A program made the position numbers and the translations under genes. The notes under the pieces were generated by a model. That model made no database searches, was not told the origin of the DNA, and was given only the letters and a program-made list of their open reading frames with translations. From positions 372,001 to 436,000 of the forward strand of contig CAWIJK010000004.1 in the NCBI GenBank assembly GCA_963836375.1: a stretch of DNA of 64,000 bases, in the 5' to 3' direction. The stretch is from CAWIJK01 sp963836375. Its GTDB lineage: Bacteria; Actinomycetota; Acidimicrobiia; Acidimicrobiales; RAAP-2. Positions 37,107-45,481 of this stretch are shown here, piece by piece (within the stretch, counting starts at the first letter, position 1; each line of letters starts with the position of its first letter).

Positions 37107-37832
37107 CTAGGCGCCGAGGGCCCGGGCCCGGGCGAAGACGGCGTCGAACATGGCCTCGGTGAGGGTGCCGGTGAAGGTGTTCTGCTGGCTCGGGTGGTAG
37201 GAGCACAACAGCGTCCTCCCGCCGGGCAGCGGGTATTCGGCCAGGTGCCCGAAGCGGGGCCTCGGCCGCAGCCCGTAGAGCACGGCCACGGCCTGGCAGG
37301 CGAACTGGCCGAGGGCGACCACCACGGTCACCTCGGCCAGCAGCCCGAGCTCGCGGGCCAGGTACGGACGGCAGGTGTCCCGCTCGGCCGGGGTGGGCTT
37401 GTTAGCCGGTGGGGCGCAACGCACGGCGGCGGTGACCCATGCGCCGTCCAGCACCAACCCGTCGTCGCGGGCGGTGCTCTCGGGGCGGTTGGCGTAGCCG
37501 GACCGCCAGAGGGCGGCGAAGAGCCAGTCACCGGAGCGGTCGCCGGTGAAGACCCGACCGGTCCGGTTCGCCCCGTGGGCGGCCGGGGCGAGGCCGACCA
37601 CGACCAGGCGGGCGCCGGGATCACCGAAGCCGGCGACCGGTCGGCCCCAGTACCGCTGGCCGGCGAACGAGGCCCGGGGTGACGCGGCGACCGACTCGCG
37701 CCAGGCCACCAGGCGCGGGCAGGCCCCGCACGCCTCGATCTCGGCGCCGAGGGCGCCGAGGGCGCCGAGGGCGCCGGCCGTCATCGTGGGCCCGTTCTCC
37801 GGGACGGTGCGCGGGGCGTCGGGACCGGCCAC
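37107..37832 (-). CDS. Type 5 uracil-DNA glycosylase (UdgB-like)
   Basis: A 241-residue iron-sulfur uracil-DNA glycosylase. The active-site segment VVGLAPAAHGANRTGRVFTGD at 78-98 is the family-5 form, in which the usual catalytic Asp/Asn is replaced by Ala/Gly. The four cluster cysteines are probably Cys35, Cys38 (ACGACPR), Cys139 and Cys154. It removes uracil and hypoxanthine from DNA, useful in a GC-rich genome exposed to cytosine deamination. The N-terminal GALGALGAL stretch is encoded by a 9-base tandem repeat. The GTG start has TAGGCT 5 bases upstream. Confidence 0.9.
   Translation of the reverse strand: MAGPDAPRTVPENGPTMTAGALGALGALGAEIEACGACPRLVAWRESVAASPRASFAGQRYWGRPVAGFGDPGARLVVVGLAPAAHGANRTGRVFTGDRSGDWLFAALWRSGYANRPESTARDDGLVLDGAWVTAAVRCAPPANKPTPAERDTCRPYLARELGLLAEVTVVVALGQFACQAVAVLYGLRPRPRFGHLAEYPLPGGRTLLCSYHPSQQNTFTGTLTEAMFDAVFARARALGA
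37743..37775 (-). repeat. 9-base tandem repeat in the UdgB N-terminus
   Basis: Three copies of GAGGGCGCC (plus strand, 37749-37775) with a partial copy before them encode GALGALGALGA. The unit keeps the frame, so copy number could vary without harm. Confidence 0.8.
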
Positions 37833-37855
37833 GCCAAAGCCTACGATGGCACCCC
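37833..37855. promoter_or_regulatory. Overlapping divergent promoters, 23 bases
   Basis: Only 23 bases lie between the UdgB GTG (minus) and the phosphatase GTG (plus). The two -10 hexamers, TAGGCT (minus, 37843-37838) and TACGAT (plus, 37842-37847), share two base pairs. Each lies 5-8 bases before its own start codon, and neither gene has a ribosome binding site. Confidence 0.5.
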
Positions 37856-38503
37856 GTGCCCTCCTCCAAGAAGGCCCCCGCCCCCACCGTCGTCCTCTTG
37901 GTCAGGCACGGCAAGACCCCGACCACCGGCCAGGTCCTCCCCGGCCGGGCCCGGGGCCTCCACCTGGCCGACGAGGGCCGGGCCCAGGCCGAGCAGGTGG
38001 CCGCCCGGATCTCGTCGCTGGCCACCAAGCCGGTGGCCGTCTACGCCTCCCCCCTCGAACGGACCAAGGAGACGGCGGCCCCGATTGCCCGGGCGCTCGG
38101 CCTGCGGGTGCGCACCGACCGGGGCCTCATCGAGTGCGACGTGGGCACCTGGACCGGGGTCGCGCTCAAGGCCCTGGCCAAGACGCCCGAATGGCGCGAG
38201 GTCCAGGGCTGGCCGGGCGGGTTCCGGTTCCCCGGCGGCGAATCGTTCGCCGACCTGTCCACCCGGGCCACCGGGGCGGTGCTCGGCCTGGTCCGCCGGC
38301 ACCCAGGTCAGACCGTCGTGGCCGTCTCCCACGCCGACCCCATCAAGGCGGTGGTCGCCGCGGCGGCCGGCGTCCCCCTCGACCTCTTCCAGCGCATCGT
38401 GGTCTCGCCCTGCTCGGTCTCGGCCCTCCTCTACGCCCACGGTGGCCCCCACGTGCTGTGCACCAACTCGACGGCGTCGCTCGCCGACCTGGCCCTGTCG
38501 TGA
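37856..38503 (+). CDS. Histidine phosphatase family protein (MSMEG_4193 type)
   Basis: A 215-residue member of the phosphoglycerate-mutase-like superfamily. The catalytic RHG is in LLVRHGKTPTTG and the second histidine is in VVAVSHADPIKAVV. It matches the actinobacterial group called MSMEG_4193 in mycobacteria, which sits in an operon with DUF3090 and SCO1664-type genes near the mycothiol gene mshC. Its substrate is unknown. The GTG start is 8 bases after TACGAT. The next gene begins 25 bases later on the same strand. Confidence 0.85.
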   Translation: MPSSKKAPAPTVVLLVRHGKTPTTGQVLPGRARGLHLADEGRAQAEQVAARISSLATKPVAVYASPLERTKETAAPIARALGLRVRTDRGLIECDVGTWTGVALKALAKTPEWREVQGWPGGFRFPGGESFADLSTRATGAVLGLVRRHPGQTVVAVSHADPIKAVVAAAAGVPLDLFQRIVVSPCSVSALLYAHGGPHVLCTNSTASLADLALS

Positions 38504-38528
38504 CCGGCCCGGCGACCCCAGGCCGGCC

Positions 38529-39026
38529 ATGAGCGACGAGCACGACCTGAGCGCACCCGACCGCTTCAGCGTCGGCACCGAGGGGCCGGTCGGTGAGCGG
38601 GTGTTCCTCTTGCACTGCGAGGAGGGGCCGACCTCGCTCACCCTCAAGGTCGAGAAGAGCCAGGTGGCCGTCCTGGCCTCCTACCTCGCCCGGATCGTGC
38701 GCGAGCTCGGCCGCCCCGGCGAGCTGCCCGAGGACCTCGACTTCGACGTCGGGGTGGAGCCGGACTGGGTCGTGGGCACCATCGGCGTCTCCTACGACGA
38801 GGAGACCGACCGCCTAGTCGTCGTGGTCGAAGAGATGGTCGAAGACGACGAGGAGGGAGAGGTCGTCCGCATCGCCCTCACCCGCGAGCAGGCGGCGGCC
38901 TTCGCCATCCGGGCCACCGCCCTGGTGGAGGCCGGCCGGCCGCCGTGCCCCCTGTGCGGCCTGCCGCTTGACCCCTCGGGTCACGACTGCCCACGGACGA
39001 ACGGGCACCGCCCCCCGGTCACGTGA
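38529..39026 (+). CDS. DUF3090 family protein
   Basis: A 165-residue protein with the DUF3090 layout: the N-terminal SVGTEGPVGERVFLLHCEEG, an acidic middle (VEEMVEDDEEGEV) and a C-terminal zinc-ribbon-like set (CPLCGLPLDPSGHDC). The family is almost limited to actinobacteria and always appears with the phosphatase and SCO1664-type proteins; a biochemical role has not been named to my knowledge. It overlaps the following gene by 4 bases (GTGA), so it belongs to one operon. Confidence 0.9.
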   Translation: MSDEHDLSAPDRFSVGTEGPVGERVFLLHCEEGPTSLTLKVEKSQVAVLASYLARIVRELGRPGELPEDLDFDVGVEPDWVVGTIGVSYDEETDRLVVVVEEMVEDDEEGEVVRIALTREQAAAFAIRATALVEAGRPPCPLCGLPLDPSGHDCPRTNGHRPPVT

Positions 39027-39811
39027 CGCCCGAACCGGCCGACGAGCCCCCGCCCGCCACCCCGGCGCGGGCGCCCGGGACGCTCGGGGGCGCCGAGGGG
39101 CCCGGGGACACCCCGACGGTGGCCGAGGTCCTGGCCGAGGGCGAGATGGAGGTGCACGGCCGGATCGCCGGCAGCTCGAACGCCACCTTGCTCGTGACCT
39201 GTACCGGCGGGGGCGTCGAGCTGCTGGCCGTCTACAAGCCCGCCCGGGGGGAACGGCCCCTGTGGGACTTCCCCACCGGGCTGCACCGGCGCGAGGTCGC
39301 CGCCTACGTGGTCTCCGAGGCGCTCGGCTGGGGGCTGGTGCCCGAGACCGTCGCCCGCCACGACGCCCCCTTCGGGCCCGGGTCGGTGCAGCGCTTCGTC
39401 CCAGAGGACGGGACCTCGCACTACTTCACACTGGTGGAGGACCCGGCGTGGCACCCCGACCTGGTGCGCTTCGCCGCCTTCGACGTGGTGGCCAACAACG
39501 CCGACCGCAAGAGCGGTCACGTGCTGGCGGCCGAGGGCCGGCTCTGGGGCATCGACCACGGCCTGACCTTCCACACCCAACCCAAGCTGCGCACCGTCAT
39601 CTGGGACTTCGCCGGCGAGTTGCTGGACGCCGGGCTGCTGGGCGACCTCGAGCGCCTGGTGGCCGGCGTGCCGGCCGACCTGGCCGGGCTGCTCGACGAC
39701 GACGAGGTGGCGGCCATGGTGGGGCGGGCGGCCCGGCTCGCCGACGAGGGCGCCCTGCCCGAGCCCGACGGCGACCGGGACTGGCCCCCCTACCCCTGGC
39801 CCCTGGTCTGA
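39023..39811 (+). CDS. SCO1664 family protein (PI-kinase-like fold)
   Basis: A 262-residue protein of the SCO1664 family, distantly similar to phosphatidylinositol 3/4-kinase and HipA-like kinases. Likely nucleotide-binding parts are AVYKPARGERPLWDFP (lysine and glycine-rich loop) and the catalytic-loop-like FDVVANNADRKSGH with GIDHGLTF. No substrate is known. The GTG overlaps the DUF3090 stop. In many actinobacteria mshC (mycothiol ligase) follows; here the strand switches and mshC is absent. Confidence 0.85.
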   Translation: MTPEPADEPPPATPARAPGTLGGAEGPGDTPTVAEVLAEGEMEVHGRIAGSSNATLLVTCTGGGVELLAVYKPARGERPLWDFPTGLHRREVAAYVVSEALGWGLVPETVARHDAPFGPGSVQRFVPEDGTSHYFTLVEDPAWHPDLVRFAAFDVVANNADRKSGHVLAAEGRLWGIDHGLTFHTQPKLRTVIWDFAGELLDAGLLGDLERLVAGVPADLAGLLDDDEVAAMVGRAARLADEGALPEPDGDRDWPPYPWPLV

Positions 39812-39820
39812 GCGCCCCCG

Positions 39821-39887
39821 GTCGCCCAGGGGACCGGGTCGCCCAGGGACCCGGTGCTCAGGGGACCGAGGTGCTCAGGGAACCGGG
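39821..39887. repeat. Four imperfect 17-base tandem repeats between convergent genes
   Basis: Units at 39821-39837, 39838-39854, 39855-39870 (16 bases) and 39871-39887 follow the pattern G[TC]GC[CT]CAGGG-ACCGG. The last unit includes the stop codon of the SGNH gene. Units 1-2 also form the hairpin listed separately. Confidence 0.75.
39833..39855. terminator. Hairpin between convergent SCO1664 and SGNH genes
   Basis: A perfect 8-bp stem (ACCGGGTC / GACCCGGT) with a 7-base loop lies 21 bases past the SCO1664 stop and 20 bases past the SGNH stop. There is no T-tract, so it could stop transcription in both directions only as an atypical terminator, or could protect 3' ends. Confidence 0.4.
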
Positions 39888-40999
39888 ATGTGCAGCTGGA
39901 CGCGCATGGCCGAGATGACCGCCTGGGACAGGATCTCGGCCCCGCCCGGCGCGATGTGGGTGCCGTCAGGCTCGCGCACGTTCACCTCCTGGCCGTTGGA
40001 GACGAGGTAGGGCGTGAACTGGCCCTGGGGGGTGCCCAGGAGGGTCCAGCTACTCACATAGGTGGCGCCGGTCGCCATGGCCTCGGCCTGGTAGATGGCG
40101 TCGAGGGTCTGCATCTTGGCCGACAGGGCCGCGTTCTGCATGGGGGGCATGCCGACCCAGACCACCTTGGCCCCCTGGCTCGCCGCCGTCTGGAGGAACG
40201 ACGACACCCGCTCGGAGTACATGGTGTTCCACTGGGTCGACCCGTAGGGGACGTCGGGGGGGCCCGGGAAGTCCTGGGGGTCGTTCGCCCCGACCATGAT
40301 CACCACCACCTGGGGGTGGTACCTGGGCAGGTCGCTTTGGAGCTCGGCCGGCCAGTTGTAGTAGTCGGGCCGGGTCAGGCCGGTGCCCACCTGGCCGTCC
40401 AAGGTGGCCTGCACCGCCCCGGTGCTGGCCAGGTCGTTCACCAAGGTGTCGCCGAGGTCGATGCCGAGCGAGTCGCCGATGACGAGGACCCGCAACGGGT
40501 TGGCCGGCGTCGGCTTGACCGTGGCCGGCAGGGTCGTGGTGGTCGGCGCGGCCGTGGTCGTCACCCCGGGCCCGGTCAGAGGGGCGGTCGTCGCGGTGGT
40601 GGGCGGGAGGCGTCTCGGGCCCGCCGACAGCAGCGTCGACCCGTTGCCCGGGCGGTTCCCCTGCCGGCCGAGGACCCCGTTGCCCACCGACACCACGTGG
40701 GAGAGCTGGAGGCCCCGGCTCACCGCGGCGATCGGGCCGAGGATGTCGAGGGCGACCGTGCGCCGGACCCCGACCGGGGAGACCTGGGCGTTGTGCTGGA
40801 GCGTCGGGGCGTCGAGCACCAACCAGACGCAGAAGGCCAGCACCGAGACGCACAGGGCGTAGGTCCACCGCACCCGCCGGGGACCAGTTCTTTGATCGGG
40901 GGCGCCGGCGTCGGCGGTCGGCTCCGCCGGGGCGTCGACGGGCTCCACCCGGCCGGACCGTCCCGGGGTTTGGCTGGGGTCGTGCTCGGTCGTGTCCAC
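39875..40999 (-). CDS. Membrane-anchored SGNH hydrolase / O-acetyl transfer partner
   Basis: A 374-residue protein with one N-terminal membrane helix (about residues 46-63), a Thr/Pro-rich linker (about 130-165) and an extracellular SGNH/GDSL domain. The nucleophile is Ser177 in VIGDSLGIDLG, the Asn block is VGANDPQDF, and the catalytic Asp/His lie in REPDGTHIAPGG. It follows the MBOAT gene on the same strand, and such pairs often move acyl groups onto secreted glycans. The GTG at 40999 was chosen with a GGGAG site; a longer start is possible. Confidence 0.8.
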   Translation of the reverse strand: MDTTEHDPSQTPGRSGRVEPVDAPAEPTADAGAPDQRTGPRRVRWTYALCVSVLAFCVWLVLDAPTLQHNAQVSPVGVRRTVALDILGPIAAVSRGLQLSHVVSVGNGVLGRQGNRPGNGSTLLSAGPRRLPPTTATTAPLTGPGVTTTAAPTTTTLPATVKPTPANPLRVLVIGDSLGIDLGDTLVNDLASTGAVQATLDGQVGTGLTRPDYYNWPAELQSDLPRYHPQVVVIMVGANDPQDFPGPPDVPYGSTQWNTMYSERVSSFLQTAASQGAKVVWVGMPPMQNAALSAKMQTLDAIYQAEAMATGATYVSSWTLLGTPQGQFTPYLVSNGQEVNVREPDGTHIAPGGAEILSQAVISAMRVQLHIPVP

Positions 41000-41135
41000 G
41001 GTGGCTCCCGCCGCCGACCCGTACCGGTCGGCCGGGACCAGCGCGGCGGTACCCCGATCGTAGGGGGAGCCGGGCGCCCGGCCGACCGCGACCCCCGGGC
41101 GGTCATGGGGCCTGGGGTCAGAACCCGGTCCGGGG

Positions 41136-42557
41136 TCAGAACCGGTAGTAGATGAACGGCGCCACCCCGGTCGGCCCCAGCGTGGTGATGACCAGGAGCC
41201 CGACGCCGAGCACACCGACCTGGACCGCCATGTTGGCCCGGGAGAACCGCACCTGGACCCACTCGACCGAGGGCCGGGGCACGTACTGGGCGGCCAGGAT
41301 GAACGCGATCGTGAGCACCAGCAGCGGGGTGACCAGCGGGGCGGGGCCCCAGTGCAAGAGCCGGCCGAGCACCGCCATGGCGTTGGAGAACGAGCTGGCG
41401 TTGAAAAAGACCCACCCCAGGCAGACGAACTGGAAGGTCCAGAAGCGCTCCCACCAGACCCGGACCGGGCCGCCGGCCAGGGCCGGAAGGCCCCTGGCCT
41501 CGCGCCTGAGGCGCCGGTGGTGCCCCACCACCTGGCCGACGCCGTGCAGGCCGCCCCAGATGATGAAGGTCCACGCTGCGCCGTGCCACAGCCCGCCGAG
41601 CAGCATCGTGATCATGATGTTGCGGGCGGTCTGCCACTGCGAGCCCCGGTTCCCCCCGAGGGGGATGTAGAGGTAGTCGCGCAGCCAGCGCGAGAGGGTG
41701 ATGTGCCAGCGCCGCCAGAAGTCCTGCAGATCGCGGGCGGTGTAGGGCCCGTCGAAGTTGACCGGGAAGCGGAAGCCCAAGAGCAGGGCCAGTCCGATGG
41801 CGATGTCGGTGTAGCCGCTGAAGTCACAGTAGATCTGCACGGCGTAGCCCCAGGCGGCGAAGATCGCCTCGAGCGCGGTGTGCTTGCTCGGGGCGGTGAA
41901 GACCGGCTGGACGATGGCCGTCGACACGTACGAGGACACCACGACCTTCTTGAAGAGGCCGGCCATGATCATCCAGATCGCCCGCGAGTAGTCGATGTTG
42001 GCCGGGTCGCGCTTGCGCCGGATCTGGGGGAGCAGCTCGGTGCCGCGGACGATCGGCCCGGCGATCAGGTGGGGGAAGAACGACAGGTACACGGCCATGT
42101 CCATGGGGCGGGCCACCTCGAGCTCGCCCCGGTAGACGTCGATGACGTAGCTGAGCGCCATGAAGGTGAAGAACGAGATGGCGACGGGCAGCGTCGGCTG
42201 GATGATGGGGATCAGCCGGCCCAGGCCGACCTGGTGCAGGGCGTTGTCGACGTTGGCCGAGACGAAGCCGTAGTACTTGAAGTAGCCGAGCAGGCCGAGG
42301 AGGGCGGCGCACGAGACGACCAGGGCCGCCCGTTTGGCCCGGTGGCCCTCGAGCCGGGTGATGGCCACCGCCCCGCCCTGGGCGACGAGCGTGGACGCGG
42401 CCAGCAGGAGGACGAACCGCCAGTCCCACCAGCTGTAGAAGAAGTAGCTCAGGGCGAGCATGGCCAGCTTCCACGGACCCGGGTACGGGTTGAGCAGCCA
42501 GTTCACCGTGAAGGCGACGACGAAGAAGATGGCGAAATCGATGGTGGGAAAGAGCAT
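41136..42557 (-). CDS. MBOAT family O-acyltransferase (AlgI-like)
   Basis: A 473-residue polytopic membrane protein of the MBOAT family. Family marks include FTFMALSYVIDVYRG, GYFKYYGF, FFPHLIAGPIVRG, the LQDFWRRWHITLSRWLRDYLY segment and the catalytic histidine in GGLWHGAAWTFIIWG. It is closest in style to AlgI/PatA-type enzymes that pass acetyl or other acyl groups across the membrane to sugars or peptidoglycan. The ATG at 42557 gives the typical MLFPTIDFAIFF start. The SGNH partner follows after 136 bases. Confidence 0.93.
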   Translation of the reverse strand: MLFPTIDFAIFFVVAFTVNWLLNPYPGPWKLAMLALSYFFYSWWDWRFVLLLAASTLVAQGGAVAITRLEGHRAKRAALVVSCAALLGLLGYFKYYGFVSANVDNALHQVGLGRLIPIIQPTLPVAISFFTFMALSYVIDVYRGELEVARPMDMAVYLSFFPHLIAGPIVRGTELLPQIRRKRDPANIDYSRAIWMIMAGLFKKVVVSSYVSTAIVQPVFTAPSKHTALEAIFAAWGYAVQIYCDFSGYTDIAIGLALLLGFRFPVNFDGPYTARDLQDFWRRWHITLSRWLRDYLYIPLGGNRGSQWQTARNIMITMLLGGLWHGAAWTFIIWGGLHGVGQVVGHHRRLRREARGLPALAGGPVRVWWERFWTFQFVCLGWVFFNASSFSNAMAVLGRLLHWGPAPLVTPLLVLTIAFILAAQYVPRPSVEWVQVRFSRANMAVQVGVLGVGLLVITTLGPTGVAPFIYYRF

Positions 42558-42733
42558 GGGCGGTGTCGGGCCAGGGGGTCGGCCGACTGTACCCGGCCCC
42601 GCCCTCGGGGCCCCGGGCCGCGCCGGGTCCGTGGTCGAGGGCGGCGGCGGTGGTGGTTGTGGCGGCGGTGGCCGCGGCCGGCCGGGGAGCGCCGGGGCCG
42701 GGGCGTCGTGGCGGCCGGTGGGCCGCCGGTCGG

Positions 42734-43702
42734 TCAGCCCCGGGACTTGAGGGCGTCGATGAGGGCCGGGAGGACCTTCAAGGCGTCGCCCACGATGCCG
42801 AGATCGGCCACCGAGAAGATCGGGGCGTCCTGGTCCTTGTTCACCGCCACGATGTTCTTCGAGCCCTTCATGCCCACCAGGTGCTGGGTCGCCCCGGAGA
42901 TGCCGCAGGCCAGGTAGACGGTGGGTTTCACCGTCTTGCCGGTCTGGCCCACCTGGTGCGAGTAGGGCACCCACCCGGCGTCGACGATGGCCCGACTGGC
43001 CCCGGCCGCCCCGTTGAGCAACTTGGCCAGCTCCTCGATCAGCGCGTAGTTCTCCGCCGACCCGAGACCGCGGCCCCCCGAGACCACCACGGCGGCCTCG
43101 TCGAGCTTCGGGCCGGTCCGCTCCTCCTCGTGGCGCTCGACCACCTTGGCCGCCCCGGTGGCCCCGGTGTCGGGGGCCGGCGCCGCCACCACCTGGGCCG
43201 GGGCCCCGCCGGACGGCTCGGCCGCGAAAGACTTGGCCCGGATCACGTAGATCCCAGGGCCGGGACCGGTGAAGCGGGCGGTCACGATGTGGCTGCCCCC
43301 GAACACCGGGTGCTGGGTGGTCAGTCCGCCGTCGGTCCCGAGGCCGGTGACGTTGGTGAGCACCGGGCGGTCCAGGCGGACCGAGAGGCGCCCGGCCACG
43401 TCGCGCCCGTCGTAGGTGGCCGGGATCAACAGGGCGTCGGGGGCGTTGCCCCCCTCGATCAGCGCGGCGATGGCCGCCGCCACCGGGGCGCCGGGCAGCG
43501 AGCCGCCCAGGTCGCCCACGTCGTAGACCGTGGTGGCGCCGAACTCGCCCAGGCCGGCGGCCAATGAGGCGGTGTCGGGGCCCCAGGCCACCGCCTCGAC
43601 CGTCGAGGCCACGCTGCGGGCCTCGCTCAGGAGCTCGGTGGTGACCGGCGTCGGTCCACCGTCGCCGGCCTCGGCCAGCACCCAGATCTTGTCGATCGCC
43701 AT
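42734..43702 (-). CDS. etfA: Electron transfer flavoprotein alpha subunit
   Basis: EtfA (322 residues) holds the FAD of the ETF dimer, which takes electrons from acyl-CoA dehydrogenases to the quinone pool. The C-terminal FAD-binding region GWVPYSHQVGQTGKTVKP and CGISGATQHLVGM is well conserved. It starts one base after the etfB stop (TGAGATG). It is not next to acyl-CoA dehydrogenases in this window, so it is probably the general housekeeping ETF for fatty-acid and amino-acid oxidation. Confidence 0.96.
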   Translation of the reverse strand: MAIDKIWVLAEAGDGGPTPVTTELLSEARSVASTVEAVAWGPDTASLAAGLGEFGATTVYDVGDLGGSLPGAPVAAAIAALIEGGNAPDALLIPATYDGRDVAGRLSVRLDRPVLTNVTGLGTDGGLTTQHPVFGGSHIVTARFTGPGPGIYVIRAKSFAAEPSGGAPAQVVAAPAPDTGATGAAKVVERHEEERTGPKLDEAAVVVSGGRGLGSAENYALIEELAKLLNGAAGASRAIVDAGWVPYSHQVGQTGKTVKPTVYLACGISGATQHLVGMKGSKNIVAVNKDQDAPIFSVADLGIVGDALKVLPALIDALKSRG

Positions 43703-43703
43703 C

Positions 43704-44489
43704 TCAAATCACCTTGACCTGCTCGAGGAAGGCCACGATGCGCTGCGCGCCGTCGCCCTCGTCCACCACGATCTCCCCGCCGCCGCGCGCCTCGGCCTCC
43801 GACACGTCGGTGATCTCCTGGCGGGCACCGGCCGCGCCGACCTGGGAGGCGTCGATCCCGAGGTCGGCCAGGGTGAGGGTGTCCACCGGCTTGGACTTAG
43901 CCGCCATGATCCCCTTGAACGACGGGTACCGGGGCTCGACCACACCGGCGGTGACGGTGACCACGGCCGGCAGCGGGCTCTCGACGTCGTCGTAGCCGGC
44001 CTCGGTCTGGCGCTCGACCTTGACGCTCTGGCCGTCGACGGCCACCGACTTAGCGAAGGTCACCGAGGGCAGGCCCAAGAGCTCGGCCACCTGCACCGGC
44101 AGGGTGCCGGTGTACCCGTCGGTCGACTCGGTGGCCGCCAGGACCAGGTCGGGCTGGGCCCGGGCGATCGCCGCCGCCAGGACCTTGGCCGTGCCCAGGG
44201 CGTCGGAGCCGGCCAGGGCCGGGTCGCTGACCAAGATGGCCTTGGTGGCCCCCATGGCCAGGGCCGTGCGCAGGCCGGAGGTCTCGTCGTTGGGGGCCAT
44301 CGAGACCAGGGTCACCTCGTTGCCGGCGTCGGTCGGGGCCAGCTGGAGGGCCATCTCGACGCCGTAGGCGTCGGAGTCATCGAGGATGAGCTTCCCGCTG
44401 CGCACGAGGGTGTGGGTGGTGGGATCCAAAGAGCCCGGGGCGGCCGGATCGGGGATCTGCTTGACACAGACGACGACGTTCATGGCCAT
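43704..44489 (-). CDS. etfB: Electron transfer flavoprotein beta subunit
   Basis: EtfB (261 residues) pairs with EtfA and binds the structural AMP. The start MAMNVVVCVKQIPDPAAPG and the signature VEPRYPSFKGIMAAKSKPV are typical. A second ATG two codons later is also possible. There is no ribosome binding site; the gene begins the etfBA pair. The stop of the glycerophosphodiesterase gene lies about 65 bases downstream of its promoter side. Confidence 0.95.
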   Translation of the reverse strand: MAMNVVVCVKQIPDPAAPGSLDPTTHTLVRSGKLILDDSDAYGVEMALQLAPTDAGNEVTLVSMAPNDETSGLRTALAMGATKAILVSDPALAGSDALGTAKVLAAAIARAQPDLVLAATESTDGYTGTLPVQVAELLGLPSVTFAKSVAVDGQSVKVERQTEAGYDDVESPLPAVVTVTAGVVEPRYPSFKGIMAAKSKPVDTLTLADLGIDASQVGAAGARQEITDVSEAEARGGGEIVVDEGDGAQRIVAFLEQVKVI

Positions 44490-44554
44490 GCATTGTTGAC
44501 TACCCGGGCCCCCGGCCGCCAACCCGGGTCCCCGGCCGCCCCGGAGTGCCCAGG

Positions 44555-45241
44555 TCAGGCGGACCGGACCACCGCCAGGGCCTCGGGGAGCCGGTCGGTG
44601 ATGACGGCGTCGACCCCGAGGTCCACCATCTCGCGCAGGGTCGCCTCGGGGTTGACCGTCCAGACGTTGATGGCCAGCCCCGCGGCGTGGGCCCGCTCGA
44701 CCAACGGGGCGGTCACCGCCGTGACGAAGGGGTGCAGCGCTCGGTAGCCGGCCCCCGCCGCCGGCTCGAGGGCACCGGAGGGGTCGGCGGCCGGCCCGAG
44801 GAGCCAGCCCACGGCCAGGCGGGGCTCGGCGTTGCGCACGGCGTCGATGCTGGGCCGGTGGAACGAGGACACGATGACCCTCTCGGCCCAGCCGCACTCG
44901 ACGATGGCGGCGGCAGTGGCGACCGAGACCGCCTCGTCGGGGTCGAAGCCCGGCTCGCCGGGCGAGTTCTTGATCTCGACGTTGACCACCATCCCCTCGC
45001 AGACCGCCAGCGCGTCGGTGAGGAGCGGCACCTCGGCCGGCAGGTCGTGGACCCCGAGCTCGGACACCGGCCCGGCGCCGGGGATCACCGGGTCGTGGTG
45101 CACCACGAGGGCGCCGTCGGCGCTGCGTCGGACGTCGAGCTCGACCCCGTCGGCACCCAGCCGGCGGGCGTCGGCGAAGGCCTCGAGGGTGTTCTCGGTG
45201 GCCGAACCGGTGTAGCCGCGGTGGGCCAGGACGAGGGTCAC
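44555..45241 (-). CDS. Glycerophosphodiester phosphodiesterase
   Basis: A 228-residue cytoplasmic GDPD that hydrolyses glycerophosphodiesters to glycerol 3-phosphate and alcohol. The TIM-barrel motif begins at His7-Arg8 (LAHRGYTGSATENT), with Glu17, GVELDVR and the catalytic VHHD at 47-50. It has no signal peptide. I chose the GTG at 45241 because it puts HRG close to the start, as in the family; a TTG at 45289 would add 16 Gly/Pro-rich residues. It is divergent from whiB. Confidence 0.9.
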   Translation of the reverse strand: MTLVLAHRGYTGSATENTLEAFADARRLGADGVELDVRRSADGALVVHHDPVIPGAGPVSELGVHDLPAEVPLLTDALAVCEGMVVNVEIKNSPGEPGFDPDEAVSVATAAAIVECGWAERVIVSSFHRPSIDAVRNAEPRLAVGWLLGPAADPSGALEPAAGAGYRALHPFVTAVTAPLVERAHAAGLAINVWTVNPEATLREMVDLGVDAVITDRLPEALAVVRSA

Positions 45242-45362
45242 CCCCGGGACCCGCGAACCCCCGCCGGGGCCGCCGGCGGGGCCGCCCAAAATGAGAAACT
45301 GTCCTTTCCCGAGGGCCGGCCCGGGCCGCCGCCGGGGGCCGGCGGGGGCCCCCCGGTGCTCC

Positions 45363-45390
45363 TTGCAAATCGAAGACGGTCCCCTATACT
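45363..45390 (+). promoter_or_regulatory. Predicted whiB1 promoter
   Basis: TTGCAA at 45363-45368 and TATACT at 45385-45390, with a 16-base spacer, form the best sigma-70-like promoter of the window. The start would be near 45397, giving a leader of about 85 bases that ends in a GGAGG site at the gene. Confidence 0.65.
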
Positions 45391-45481
45391 GACCACGTCA
45401 ATCCCCTTTTCCCTGACTGCCACCTCACCGGGGCGAATCATGTGAAAAGGTTCACAACCTCGCATATTTGGAGGCGCGGCG

